Of a stretch of DNA of 64,000 nt, positions 43,417 through 54,678 are shown one piece after another. Source of the DNA: Budorcas taxicolor. Taxonomy: Eukaryota; Chordata; Mammalia; Artiodactyla; Bovidae. The first letter of the stretch is position 1. Each line of letters begins with the position of its first letter. The notes beneath the pieces were generated by a model. It was not told the origin of the DNA. It worked only from the letters and a program-made list of their open reading frames with translations, and made no database searches. The stretch lies in assembly GCF_023091745.1 (NCBI RefSeq), contig NC_068910.1:36195272-36259271 (forward strand), written 5' to 3'. The position numbers and the translations under genes were made by a program.

Positions 43417-44566
43417 GGAGTCTATCTTAAAATGACATTCACATCATTTTGAGAAAATAAAGATAAATGATTTAGAAAATAAAATAATTAAATAACGGTT
43501 TGCTTGTTACTTTGGAAGATGAGAATTGCGATGATAAAATATACATCTATTTCACTTTAAGAGCAATTTTATTAGCCAAATTTTAGATATCATAGATAAA
43601 TAATTCAGAGTCCATTTATGAAAAGGGATCATTAGTGGAGAAAACCATTGTCAGAGCCTACATTACATTTTTATTCTTAGACTTAGCAGATAGGTTTTTC
43701 CTATCACTGGAAAAAGAAATAAAGGGAGGACTTTACACTGATATCATCAAATTAAGGGGAAACAGAGAGTTGTAAGTTTCTCTGGATCTGAGGAATTTTA
43801 TAAATGCAGTCACTGTATAAAAGGATCACACTGTCTCCTCTAGAAGTTTCCTATTTATAGAATATAGGTTATTTCCAGGTTATTAAAGAGTTTCTGAGTC
43901 CTCATTATCAAGTTTTATCTGACCCCAAGCCTGTAGCTACCATGTAAGAAAGAAGTGATCACTGCACAGTATTCACTAATGAATTGACCATTTGTAAAAT
44001 TAACCTCCACTCAAACATTCTCCTCAACGTATTACTGTGTATCTGTGACTACCATCAGTGTCTTTGTAGGTCATGCAGTATTAACATGCGGTAAGCAATT
44101 GCAAATCTTGTACAAGATGCAAGATATCAAGAAGTCATTGAAGATAATTATGGAGAACTAATCAATTCCAGGCAAATCCATTGATGGTATGACAGAGATA
44201 GACCAGTTACAATTGAAGGAAAAATCAATGTGGACAGAGAGACAATAGACAATTCAAGTGGAATGCTCTGTGACCCAAAGGATTAAGAGGAGCCCTTGAA
44301 GAAATTTCTGAAAATTTGAGATGTCTCCAAACTATTCTTCAGAAACAGACCTTCAGTATGATTTCCCTGGAATAGTTAGCTGAGAAGTAAGGAATAACGT
44401 ACTGTGTTATCAGTATTGTTGTTGGAAATTTTGTAGGAGAAAAGATTATTATGTAACATTTGATGTATTTTTGCCCTTGCTAAAAGTTAATATATAATTG
44501 AAAATAGAACATAGACTTTATTAAGTGAGGCAAACTTATTTTTTCATAAATTTGAGTTTTATTTTT
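43417..44566. other. Unassigned sequence, with a protein-like stretch at 44080-44286
   Basis: No repeat recognised. One plus-strand frame at 44080-44286 reads like degraded protein (see findings), but I cannot name it. The rest is AT-rich. Confidence 0.35.
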
Positions 44567-44575
44567 CATTATAAC
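44567..44575 (+). repeat. Target-site duplication, left copy, of truncated L1
   Basis: 'cattataac' is repeated perfectly at 44913-44921. Confidence 0.85.
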
Positions 44576-44912
44576 ATTTTAATATAAATTTATTTATTTT
44601 AATTGGAGGTTAATTACTTTACAATATTGTATTGGTTTTGCCATACATCAACATGAATCCGCCGCAGGTATACATGTGTTCCCCATCCTGAACCCCCCTT
44701 CCTCCTCCCTCCTCATACCATCCGTCTGGGTCATCCCAGTGCACCAGTCCCAAGCATCCAGTATCATGCGTCTAACCTGACTGGCTATTTGTTTCATATA
44801 TGATGTTATACATGTTTCAATGCCATTCTCCCAAATCATCCCACCCTCTCCCTCTCCCACAGAGTCCAAAAGACTGTTCTATACATCTGTGTCTCTTTTG
44901 CTGTCTCACAAA
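44576..44912 (-). mobile_element. L1_BT-like, 5'-truncated, with 9-bp target-site duplication
   Basis: Antisense L1 3' UTR from the A-rich tail ('attttaatataaatttattt') to 'gtgtctcttttgctgtctca'. The copy is about 337 bases and closely matches the 3' UTR at 12932-13298. The flanking 'cattataac' copies are perfect. It interrupts an older reversed L1 that continues from 44922. Confidence 0.94.
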
Positions 44913-44921
44913 CATTATAAC

Positions 44922-46505
44922 GTTTTAGCCACACTTTATTTTTTATCCCTAAAACACCAATGAAATTTCAACTTGTATTTTAAATAGACTTCTTTCAATA
45001 TGCTTTCTGTAGTATCTGTTATGAACTTTTTGTCAGGCAATTGATAGATCTCTATGTTTTGGTGGTCAGTTATTAGAAAATTATTACTTTCCTTTGAATA
45101 TATCACTTTCTTAATTTTTCATGTTTCTTCTATCTTTGTATCAATATCTGTGCATTTGAAGAGCAGTCACCTTTTTCAGACTTTATGGATGGGCTTTGGT
45201 AAGGAAAATCGTCGTCTTCAGGTGGGTGTGATAGCCTGCTGGTTGGGGTGCAGTGTTTTGGCTCTGGGGTTAGAATGGTGCAGCTGTGTAGACTCTGGGT
45301 AGCTCCATCACCTGAGGCCAGCATTTGGGGGGAGCAGGACTTAGGGACCCTTGGTGTGGGGCTACAGATGTGCATGGCAACAGCAAAGGCTGCTGGGATC
45401 CTGCTCTGTGGCAAAGGCTGTTCCTGCTCTCCTTTGAACCACAGGGGAAAATCAGGACTGAGAGGAAGACTTTTGGTACTGGAAGCCAAGGCATGAGGGT
45501 ACACATGGCAGAGTTGCTGGTCAGAGGGCAGAGGCATGCGTGGGATAGCAGTATTAAAGAGCATGCCTGCGGCAGCTCCAGGATCCAAGATGTGAGTGCC
45601 TATGTAGCCACAACAGCATCAGGGACTGGAATACAGGCTCAGATGGAGCATAGCTGTGCCGGTACGTGCGGGAATGCCTAGGGCAGCGGGGGCACCAGTG
45701 TCATCACCAGTGGCTGTGGTAAGGGCCTACACAGAGCTATGGCAGCATCGTGCAGCTGTGTGCACGATGGCACCAGGCCTGAGGCCACTCCAGCCTGGAG
45801 GAGGGGGACAGTGATGACTCCTTCTCCAGCTAGATGCAGCAGTGTGAACTTGGGGAAGCTCTGTCAGCTGCAGTTAGTGTTGATGCAGACTGCGAGGCTT
45901 CTCGTCAAAAGCTGTGGATGCCTACAGCGCTGGCAAAGGCTGCTCTTGCTTTACCCCCAAGCAGGGAGGCTGCAGCTGGAGAGAGTCCTCTTGGCACTAA
46001 GCTGGGACCTTCTGGAGGATGTAGTGATGTAATTTAAATGCTTCTCATCCTTTTCTCATGCCATCCTCCATTTTTTATCCCATTTGGTTACTGCAGTTTC
46101 TTTAATGTACTCCAGAGTTCTCCCCATGGAGAAGGCAATGGCACCCCACTCCAGTACTCTTGCGTAGAAAATCCCATGGACGGAGGAGCCTGGTAGGTTG
46201 CAGTCCATGGGGTCACTGAGGGTCGGACATGACTGAGCAACTTCACTTTCACTTTTCACTTTCCTGCATTGGAGAAGGAAATGGCAACCCACTCCAGTGT
46301 TCTTGCCTGGAGAATTCCAGGGACGGGGGAGTCTGGAGGGCTGCCATCTATGGGTTCGCACAGAGTTGGACACAATGGAAGTGACTTAGCAGTAGCAGTA
46401 GAGCTCTCCCCAAGCTATATTTGGTAGCAATTAGTTGTGTAATTATTGTTTTTGTGAGGAAACAAGCACTGAGACCTCTTCGGCCAGCATCTTGCTAATG
46501 TTACT
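44922..46505 (-). mobile_element. Old L1 5' region (5' UTR to ORF1 start), antisense
   Basis: Read on the minus strand, the right end carries an L1-like start ('caagatgctggccgaagagg'). A G+C-rich ~900-base stretch follows, then 'ctgcacttcaaatgcacaga'-like text. Near 45040-45110 comes 'agagatctatcaattgcctg', which matches the segment just upstream of or at the start of ORF1 in old mammalian L1s ('gagatctatgaattgcctgac'). The 459-base minus-strand frame at 45130-45588 is an incidental frame in this 5' UTR. BovA2 (46126-46399) interrupts it and a young L1 bounds it at 44921. The L1 group is inferred from these blocks only. Confidence 0.55.
46126..46399 (+). mobile_element. BovA2 SINE with 12-bp target-site duplication
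   Basis: Sense dimer: 'atggagaaggcaatggcacc', linker 'cttcactttcacttttcact', second monomer 'ggagaaggaaatggcaaccc', tail (agtagc)n. 'agagttctcccc' (46114-46125) and 'agagctctcccc' (46400-46411) differ at one base. Confidence 0.95.
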
Positions 46506-47443
46506 CCTCCTTTTTTTTTCTTTATTAGATTATCTAGTAGTTGATTCGTTTACTCTTCTTCCTACCATCATCTTTTAATAGGCATATTAGTTCTATTGTT
46601 TTGTTTTCACAGAAATTTATTCTTGAATTTATCTTACTTATAAATTTTTGCCTATCCATTCCTTTCATTTGTTATTTTTTGTATCTGATCCTTAATTTAT
46701 TTTTCTTCATCTTTTTTTTAATTTTTATCAGTATATGTTTCACAAACAAGTTCTCCCTAAACATTCTCTCCCTTAGGTTCTGTGAAGTATCATGTCTATT
46801 TTCACTTTTCTGTAAATATTCTTCAGTTCTCTTTTTTTCCATTTTGAACTGAGAGATGGCCAAAATAAAGTATTTGTATTGCCAAGTGCAAGAATTATTT
46901 TTGACCAATTGTATTATTTCTTTATACTATTCTTGCAGCATGATCAGGAAATAATGTCTGTATTAATTCTATACTTTATAAATTTTTCAAAGTTTTCTTT
47001 ATAGCCCAATACTTAGCTAAATTTTATGAATGCTTCATATGCTATTAAAAAAAATTTTTTTTTTCCCTTTGTAGCAAGCTGAAGCTCATCTGTGCATTGT
47101 TACTAAGAGATCAAGCTTGTGTTTCTTAGGTCACCTAAATTTAGGTTTGTCTACTTGGTTTGTCATAATTTACATAAGTTAATCATCTGCTACTAGTGTG
47201 TTTCCCTTCTCTTTGTATTTCTATAAGTTTATCTAGGACAACTTTGAGCTCATGAACCTGCAGCCAATTTATATTCATAAGATACATATACAGGTGCATC
47301 CATACATTTATATTACATGCAACATTTGTGATAGTGTAAAAATTTATAAGTTAAATGTCAGTATCTTCCAAACACAATGTATATATGAGGGGGCATAGAA
47401 ACTGAGTACAGCAAAGCCATGTCATTCTCACTGCCCAGTGATT
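46506..47443. other. Unassigned T-rich sequence
   Basis: A strongly T-rich plus strand. The 103-codon phenylalanine/isoleucine-rich frame at 46541-46852 reflects composition. It might be part of an old reversed LINE, but no diagnostic block was seen. Confidence 0.4.
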
Positions 47444-47753
47444 CTTTTTTTAAAAAAATTAATTTATTTATTTTAATTAGAGGCTAATTACTTTGCAATA
47501 ATGTGATGGTTTTCGCCATACATTGACATGAATCAGCTATGGGTGTACATGTGTCCCCTCATTCCAGACCTCCCTCTTACCTCCCTCCCCATCCCATCCC
47601 ATGGGTTGTCCCGGTGCACCGGCTTTAAGTGCCCTGTTTCATGCATCGAACTTAGACTGGTGATCTGTTTCACAGATGGTAACATACATGTCTCAGTGCT
47701 GTTCTCTCAAATCATGTCTGTGTCTCTTTTGCTGTCTGGCATATAGGGTTGTC

Positions 47754-47940
47754 ATCTGCCTGCTGTGAGGGAGACCTGGGTTCAAGACCTGGGTTCAATC
47801 CCTTGGTTGGGAAGATCCCCTGGAGAAGGAAATGGCAAGTCACTCCAGTACTCTTGCCTGGAAAAGTCCATGGATGGAGGAATACATCCATGGTAGGCTA
47901 CAGTCCACGGGATCACAGAGTCGCACACAACTGAGCAACT
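47754..47940 (+). mobile_element. Bov-tA SINE nested in L1
   Basis: Sense copy starting inside the tRNA-related head at 'atctgcctgctgtgagggag', with an internal duplication of 'acctgggttcaa', then 'gaagatcccctggagaagga' and 'gcacacaactgagcaact'. About 16 bases of L1 expected at the junction are missing, so insertion was accompanied by a small deletion. Confidence 0.92.
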
Positions 47941-48745
47941 TCCATACATATGTGTTAATATACTGTATTGGTGTTTCTCATTCTGACTTACTTCACTCTG
48001 CATAATAGGCTCCAGTTTCATCCTCCTCATTAGAACTGGCTCAAATGTGTTCTTTTTAATAGCTGAGTAATATTCCATTGTGTATGTGTACCACAACTTT
48101 CTTATCCATTCATCTAGGTTGCTTACATGTCCTGGCTATTCTAAACAGTGCTGCAATGAACACTGAGGTACACACATCTCTTTCGATTCTGATTTCCTTG
48201 GTGTGTATGCCCAGCAGTGGGATTGCTGGGTTGTATGGCAGTTCTATTCCCAGGTTTTCAAGTGATTTCCGCACTGTTCTCCATAGTGGCTGTACTAGCT
48301 TGCATTCCCACCAAAAGTGTAAGAGGGTTCCCTTTTCTCCACACCCTCTCCAGCATTTATTGCTTGTAGACTTTTGGATTGCAGCCATTCTGATGGGCAT
48401 GAGATGGTACCTCATTGTGGTTTTGATTTGCATTACTCTGATAATGAGTGATGTTGAGCATCTTTTCAAGTGTTTGTTAGCCATTTGTATGTCTTCTTTG
48501 GGAAAATATTGTTTAATTCTTTGGCCCACTTTTTGATTGGGTCATTTATTTTTCTGGTATTGAGCTGCATGAGCTGCTTGTATATTTTTCAGGTTAATTT
48601 TTTGTCAGTTTCTTCATTTGCTATTATTTTCTCCCATTCTGAAGGCTGTCTTTCCACCTTGCTTATAGTTTCCTTCATTGTGCAAAAGCTTTTAAGTTTA
48701 ATTAGGTCCCATTTGTTTATTGTTGCTTTTATTTCCATTACTCTG
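47941..48745 (-). pseudogene. L1 ORF2 C-terminal fragment
   Basis: The minus-strand frame 48110-48529 contains QYFPKEDIQMANKHLKRC and the Cys-rich C-terminal cluster CWRGCGEKGTLLHFWWEC, with its C-x3-C-x7-H-x4-C residues intact. The last part (MWYTYTMEYYSAIKKNTF ... HQYSILTHMYG) is in a second frame, 47782-48096, so a frameshift lies near 48096-48110. The frame then runs into the Bov-tA at 47940 in place of the normal L1 stop. The endonuclease and reverse transcriptase domains are absent. Confidence 0.9.
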
Positions 48746-49565
48746 TGTAAGATTCTGTAATGATAGCCATGCTAATCTGGTCTGCTGTATTAGAAAATTC
48801 CCTGCCAGGACCTTTAAAATATTTCTGTTGAGCTGAGGGCAATTTCCAGAGGTCTTGAAATTTTTTATAGCATTAATTTTTAGACAGTTGGCTTTCACAT
48901 GAGTAAATTAATACCAAGAACTGCCATATTTTAATGTTTTCCTAGTGTGTAAAATAAGCTAACACTCCTGACCTGATTTCTATAGAGAAGGACATAGAAA
49001 CACCAACTCCTTCCTGTCAATGAAAAATGAAGTGGTCATTGGACTGTGGACTCTAATTGTTCTGAAGAGTTCAGTGTATCCTCACTATATTTTGCCTTAC
49101 CCAGCTCTGAATTTTAAAATTATGTAAAGCAGAGTTGTCTCACTTATTCTTCTCTGCTTGATGTTCTTTCCTAGAATTATACACTCAATCTTTACATTAT
49201 TTGCTCCTTCTTCAGAGTTTCTAGCCAGTCAAACAGTGTTACTTCCCCTTTTCAAGATTTTCTTTTTCCCTAAGTGAACCTATCCCAGTAAGTTTTTCTT
49301 TTAGTGTTTAGATTTTAGCTTTGATATGAAGGGTTTTCAGGAAAAAAATAGCAAAATATTTTATTTTCTGTGAATTTTCCCAGACTGTGTTTCCTTCTTG
49401 CATGGTTTTCCCTCATATTTAGACATTCCCTTTTAAATGTTAAGCCCCTTGAAGGAAAGGATCATGTATTTCTACATAATTTTTTTTATTCCAATGTAAG
49501 TGAAAAGGGGACAAAATATATTGTTTTTTATCATTAGAATTATATGGACACAGCTAATACTACTA
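48746..49565. other. Unassigned sequence
   Basis: No recognised repeat or coding block. Confidence 0.45.
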
Positions 49566-49581
49566 CAATCACAGGTTTTTC
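49566..49581 (+). repeat. Target-site duplication, left copy, of L1 micro-insertion
   Basis: 'caatcacaggtttttc' is repeated without mismatch at 49670-49685. Confidence 0.93.
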
Positions 49582-49669
49582 TCTTTTTAATATAAATTTA
49601 TGTATTTTAATTGGAGGGTAATTACTTTACAATGGTTCAATGCATGATACTGGATGCTTGGGGCTGGTG
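49582..49669 (-). mobile_element. 88-bp L1 insertion with 5' inversion (twin priming)
   Basis: The left 50 bases are the L1 3' end in antisense ('tctttttaatataaatttat', 'attttaattggagggtaatt', 'actttacaa'). The right ~38 bases are a more upstream piece of the same 3' UTR in sense orientation ('ggttcaatgcatgatactgg', 'atgcttggggctggtgc'). Perfect 16-bp flanking repeats enclose both. That is the expected product of L1 twin priming: a 3' piece plus an inverted 5' piece. Confidence 0.92.
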
Positions 49670-49685
49670 CAATCACAGGTTTTTC
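49670..49685 (+). repeat. Target-site duplication, right copy, of L1 micro-insertion
   Basis: 'caatcacaggtttttc', identical to 49566-49581. Confidence 0.93.
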
Positions 49686-50389
49686 AAACCAGAAAATAAA
49701 TATCATTGAGTCAATCTGTTTAAAGTTGACAAAACTAATCTTTAAAGAGGAGATGATTTTCTTAATACCTAAATTCACTGTGTCATTGAGAAAAGAAAAA
49801 AAAATCTGTTTATCATTTGTATTACCCTGCAAAAAGGTAACTCTCAGGCTTTGTTTTCCTTTCTTTAGTCATTTGAGCTATAGTTCCAGAGAAGAACCAG
49901 TTATATTTTCTGTAAATGGAAAGTGGCTTGGGTATCTTGAGAAGGGTGTTGTGTTTGTATAAATAATGTTTCCTAATGATGTACATGATGCTTAAGAAAA
50001 TGCTTCAGCTTTCAAACTATGCTTCCTGGAGATCACAGGTGGGATTTTGTGGATTAACTGTTTAAAAATTTATGAATCTATTTGGACATACTTTATTTAT
50101 TGCAAAAATGTTTATACTATAATTATTTCAAGAATTAAGCTTTCATATGCTATCAGAAACTAAAATCTAATTGTTTTCAATAACACCCTTCTAATGTTAG
50201 CTCATACACAAGTGGAGTAGGCTGAAAAGTTTTTTAGTAGATATTTTTGGCCATAAATGTATCAATCTATCAACCAATTCACATTTTAAAAGCATCCTCT
50301 ATGGGAAAATCATTGTATATATGCACTGGGTATTTCAATATAGATGTATAGTAAAGGTGCTCATCACTTACAAAAGTGCACGGGCTAGT
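49686..50389. other. Unassigned sequence
   Basis: No gene or repeat recognised. Confidence 0.4.
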
Positions 50390-50500
50390 GTACATTAACT
50401 CATTCAAGACCCAAAATAACCTTTATCCTATTAACATTCCCATTATATAGATGAGGAAAAGCTCAATGAATTCTATAAACTTAGAGTTAATTTGAATTAT
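50390..50500 (-). repeat. MIR remnant
   Basis: 'gtacattaactcattcaaga', 'ccttatcctattaacattcc' and 'cattatatagatgaggaaaa' follow the reversed MIR order (ttaactcatttaatcc ... ccccattttacagatgaggaaa). Confidence 0.6.
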
Positions 50501-52904
50501 GAGTCATCCCCACACAACTTTGGATACATATCAGTGTAAAATTGAGAATCAGTTCAAGTGACATTAATGGGAATTTGAAAAATAAATTATACAGTTCAGT
50601 GATTAAAATGCAAAGACATCAATTGTGAGTAAAGTGGTGACCATAGTCAGCCCTGAATAATATTTTATGCATCCACACTTCAAAAAACTCAATTAATTCA
50701 CAGTAGTACGTAATCAGTCATGTTCAGTAATCATAATGTGAAGTTTTTCACAAAAAATTCCAGATTTCTGGCTTCTCTTGAAAACAAAACAAAACAAAAC
50801 AAAAATCCCAAGATGATCTAGAAACCCATCCTTCCCATTTTTGTATGACCACAGTCAGCCAACTCTGTACACAGACTGCCCACTTCATATGAGAGTTAGC
50901 TCTCCAGCACACCACAGTATCCAATGTGCAGCAAATGCCTCTTAGAGCCAACCTCTAACAAATATCCCTCAGACATTTAACCTCCTTGCTGTTGTTGTCC
51001 AATGTGCTAAATGTGCCTTGTCTCGTCATCATTTGCTTGTTGGGTCAATATTGTTTATTGACACTGGGTCATGATAAGATCACCAGATGTTTTTTGTTAT
51101 CAGACATATGAAGTAGTTATCTTATTATTTTCCATATCCAGAGGCTTAGAGTTGCATTTTGTGAAGAAAAACAAGAAAGCTCAGAGCCAGCTTTCAATCA
51201 CCATTCTCTCTTTCCTATTCCTTCAAGTATGTTCTATTTTTTTTTTTAATATGAAGCACTCTATTTGATTAGAGTACTATTTTTCCCTTTTGTCTTTTCA
51301 AAGTAAGGGGTGGGTACCATCCAGACAATTTTGAAGCAAGGAAGTTTAAAATTTACTTAAAAATAAATTTAAAAAAGTATAGCCTCAATTATGGTTGCTT
51401 TCCATAAAAGTAAAATAATCATCCAAAACCTCTCTTTGATAATTTTGTTTTTCTAAAAAAGTTTCTTCTACATAATTCCAGGCATTGAAAATAGTATGGA
51501 CAAACCTTAAATCCACTAAGATGACATATTTGATGCTCTAAGTGTGCACATAAATCAGAGACCACAGGCAGATACAATCCTTTCTCCACGCAGACCACTA
51601 GATAGAAAAGTTTGGGAATTTGAAATTTCAAGCTTCATTGTCTCAGGAAGTGCCTACTGTGTATCTCAGTCATATATACCTGTTGTAATCACTTCTTTTC
51701 TCCCATCTATTTAGGAAATTCTCTTTGGGCACTGGTCCTCAAAATTTCTCATTTTGGGCTTTGAATACGGTGGCTTGTTGACTGCTCTTTGCGTTGAATT
51801 ATAAAGCAAAAGCAAATATAAGAACAAATCTTTTATGAAGGATTTCTGTGGTCTTATGTATTAGCTATCAGGCCTGATTTTCTGTTCCTAACTTTTTTTT
51901 TTCCCTTAGCACTTATATTTCACACCATAAAAGGTAGCAAACATGACTTTAAAAGATGCAATTGCAGGTGAAAACTTTTAGGAGGGAAAGGAACATGAGG
52001 AAAGGGTGGTATGGCTTATTTTGAAAGTGTGAATCACACACTGGAACCGTTAAGCCACCAAACAAACCATGGAAATACACCTTTGGAGGTGAAAATATGA
52101 TTTTCAGGAATGTGATAATAGTTTCTATAGAGTACATAGAAACTATCATTGGAAATTTGCTATTCCTTTTATTTCTCACTACAAACATAAAAAAATTGAA
52201 AATAAGACCTTGTCATCAAAAATAAAATTGGTATCAATCTTTAATGTTTTTTGGTCAAAATTAAACCTCAGAATCCTCCTGGAAAATAACATTCTACTCC
52301 TGTGACCATTTCTTAGTTAAGTTCACATGTAGGGCATTCTTGCAATAAAAAGGAAGTTCTCTGCCTATGTGTGGCACCTGAAGTTCTCAAGCCTGAATGG
52401 ATTTGAAATTACATGAGAACTTAAGAAATACTGATGTCTAGGTCCCAACCACAGATGTACCAATTGATCTGAGGGACAGGCTGAACGTTAGGATTTTTTT
52501 AAGTTTCCAAACTATTTAAGTTTTAATCATGATTGTGAACCACTAATGAGAGAAAATTATTCCAATTGTGAAAAAGAGAGGGAGAGATGATAAAGAAATA
52601 ACAGAAAGGATGAAATCAGAGTCCCTCTTTCCTTTCCATAATTTATGGATGTATATATGAAAGAGGGAAGTATCTTTGTCCTCCACAAAAGAGATAAACA
52701 GTAAAAAAAAAAAAAACTTATGACTTGAAATAACTAAATCCTAGATAGAGAGTAAAGCTGGAAATTTCGTATTGTCAACATACTCAATAGTTGGCCAATA
52801 AGTACAGATCAATAATAGGAAATGTATAGCAATGCAAAATAGTATATTATACATCAGCTTTACTAACATGCATAAAATATATTACTGTAATTGTATATCT
52901 AAAA
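50501..52904. other. Unassigned sequence
   Basis: About 2.4 kb, AT-rich, with a (CAAAA)n-like patch at 50783-50803, a T-tract at 51237-51248 and an A-tract at 52703-52716. No coding region or known repeat stood out. Confidence 0.45.
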
Positions 52905-53060
52905 GTTTTATAGTGCTTTACAGCTTACTAAATGCTTTCACCTATGGTAGCTTATTTAAATATCCCAATAACTTTATGTAGAAGAGTGGAAAGTTATTCT
53001 TATTTTGCTGACAAAGGTACCAAAGGAAAGTTGAGTGATAGGACAAAGCTCACTTGTATT
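52905..53060 (-). repeat. MIR remnant
   Basis: 'gctttcacctatggtagctt', 'atttaaatatcccaataact', 'ttatgtagaagagtggaaag' and 'ttttgctgacaaaggtacca' match the reversed MIR 3' half and core in order, with heavy divergence. Confidence 0.5.
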
Positions 53061-53682
53061 TAAATTTTAACCCAGAGAAAGAGCTGTGTACCCTTGAATA
53101 TTTAAGCCAACTGTTCCATATTTTTGACACCTGTTGGCCTTTTGGATAAGAACTTGCCCCTGGACTTAGAGGCAGTGTATGTTTCTAGTAACAAATCCCT
53201 TGAATGTATTGAAGACATTAGGGCTGAATATGTAGAAAAGATGGCTCTGCCCCTAACAAAACCAGAATAGTACCCCTTTAACACATGATCTTTGGGGTAT
53301 AGAAAAAGATAGCTTCATTAAAGAACAAAATACAGTGAGAATCATAATAGGATTTATTTGTTCCAGACTCTGTACTTGCTATTTCAAAGACAATTAATAT
53401 TTAATTTAGCCCCCAAAATCAGTCTTTTTCTATGTAACATGAGGGAAAACTGAGATTCAGATATGTCTAGGTTTACAGTTCATGCTCTTTGTATAATTCT
53501 AGAGGCACACCAAAAAAAAAAATAAACTCTTGAGAGCAAGGAGTCCTTAGTTACACACTTGGTTCTATTACCAGATGATTATATGAGCCTTGAAAAATAC
53601 CTTCCACTTTCAGAGGGACAAAACTCTCAGTTCTTATCTAATTCTAAAATGGAATTAATCATATGGGGTATAGTTTCAAGCA
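53061..53682. other. Unassigned sequence
   Basis: Nothing recognisable apart from an A-tract near 53512-53523. Confidence 0.4.
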
Positions 53683-53830
53683 CAGTTCACCCCTGCACCC
53701 ATGTGGTTGGTTGAATCCACACAAGCAGAGGTCCCAGATACAAGGTGCCTGAGGGCTGACTCTTAAGGAACTTGAACATCTGTGGAGCTTAGTATCTGCA
53801 GGGGGTCCTATAAGGGGCTTAGAATTTGAC
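53683..53830 (+). repeat. Possible Tigger/pogo-type DNA transposon remnant
   Basis: 'ggttgaatccacacaagcag', 'aacttgaacatctgtggagc' and 'gtatctgcagggggtcctat' resemble the terminal parts of an old mammalian Tigger-like element (ggacttgagcatctgcgga ... ggtatccgcgggggtcctgg). The transposase-bearing middle is missing. Moderate to low certainty. Confidence 0.45.
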
Positions 53831-54678
53831 TTTACTTATGCAGTGGGGTAGGCGTTTGCTGCCTGCCATTTCTCATCCATTCTCACTTTGCACAGTACCA
53901 GGTTCCCCAGTTGCTCTCCCATAATCCGCACTTTTCTCAGAGTCGTGCTAGGTTTTCAGGCAGAATTACCTCCATCTCTTTGGCTTTGTGAGTGCAAATG
54001 TGACTTCAGCCTGCCAAATCATAAACTCTTTACCATTGTTATTGTTTCATAGAGGGAGGTAATCCAGTTCTGGTCAAAAGAGAAGCTTGTTTTTATTCCT
54101 ACTCAACTTGGAAGCAGAATGATGTAGGAGTGGAACTTCAGTGACATGAGCAATAAATTTCCCTTTTTCATTTAACTCCATTTGACTTTATTTTTGTCAC
54201 TTGACAGTGAAAAAATTCTAATGAATACTTATACCCCAAGGACATCCTTTATTGCCAACCACAGAGACATTTGGGTGATTTATAAGATAAAATATTATAT
54301 ATTAGAAAAGAGACACATAGGTGATTATTATAGATATAGACCAGATATCTATCTGACAAAGGACTCACTTGCTCAAACAGGTTTAAACAAAAAATACAGT
54401 TAATGATACAGGTAATTGTAAGAACTAACAGTTCATCAGGATCAAACTAGCCAGCAATATCACAAAAACCGAATTTATTTATATATATTTGCTTCATCCT
54501 TTGCAATAGTTGTTTCATCTTAATGCTGTAACAGAATGACCCCCAACAAACACAAATGTCTGTTTTCTTCTTGCAAGTTCAAGAGAGATTTATTTCTTAT
54601 AGCTCCTATAAAAGTGCAAGGAAGCTTCTTTCTCAAAACCCCTCATTAAATGTCTGCTCATAACTAATTATTGGCCTT
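53831..54678. other. Unassigned sequence
   Basis: No recognised gene or repeat. The 73-codon frame at 54182-54403 has no known domain. Confidence 0.4.

Larger units (their letters stand above)
47444..48745 (-). mobile_element. L1_BT-like 3' portion, 5'-truncated, with nested SINE
   Basis: From left: reversed A-rich tail and 'ttattttaattagaggctaa', the 3' UTR ('gtgtctcttttgctgtctgg'), a Bov-tA insertion at 47754-47940, then 'atatactgtattggtgtttc' and the C-terminal third of ORF2, truncated near 48745. It is more diverged than the copy at 44576. No target-site duplication was identified. Confidence 0.92.

Noticed and set aside
45130..45588. 152-codon minus-strand frame as a possible gene
   Set aside because: It lies in the G+C-rich stretch that looks like an old L1 5' UTR, overlaps other open frames on both strands and shows no recognisable domain.
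46541..46852. 103-codon hydrophobic frame resembling a membrane protein
   Set aside because: The plus strand is T-rich, which yields F/L/I/S codons in any frame. There is no family match.
49587..49962. Open frames of 81-102 codons on both strands around the L1 micro-insertion
   Set aside because: They run through the L1 fragment or its flanks, overlap each other on opposite strands and have no domain.
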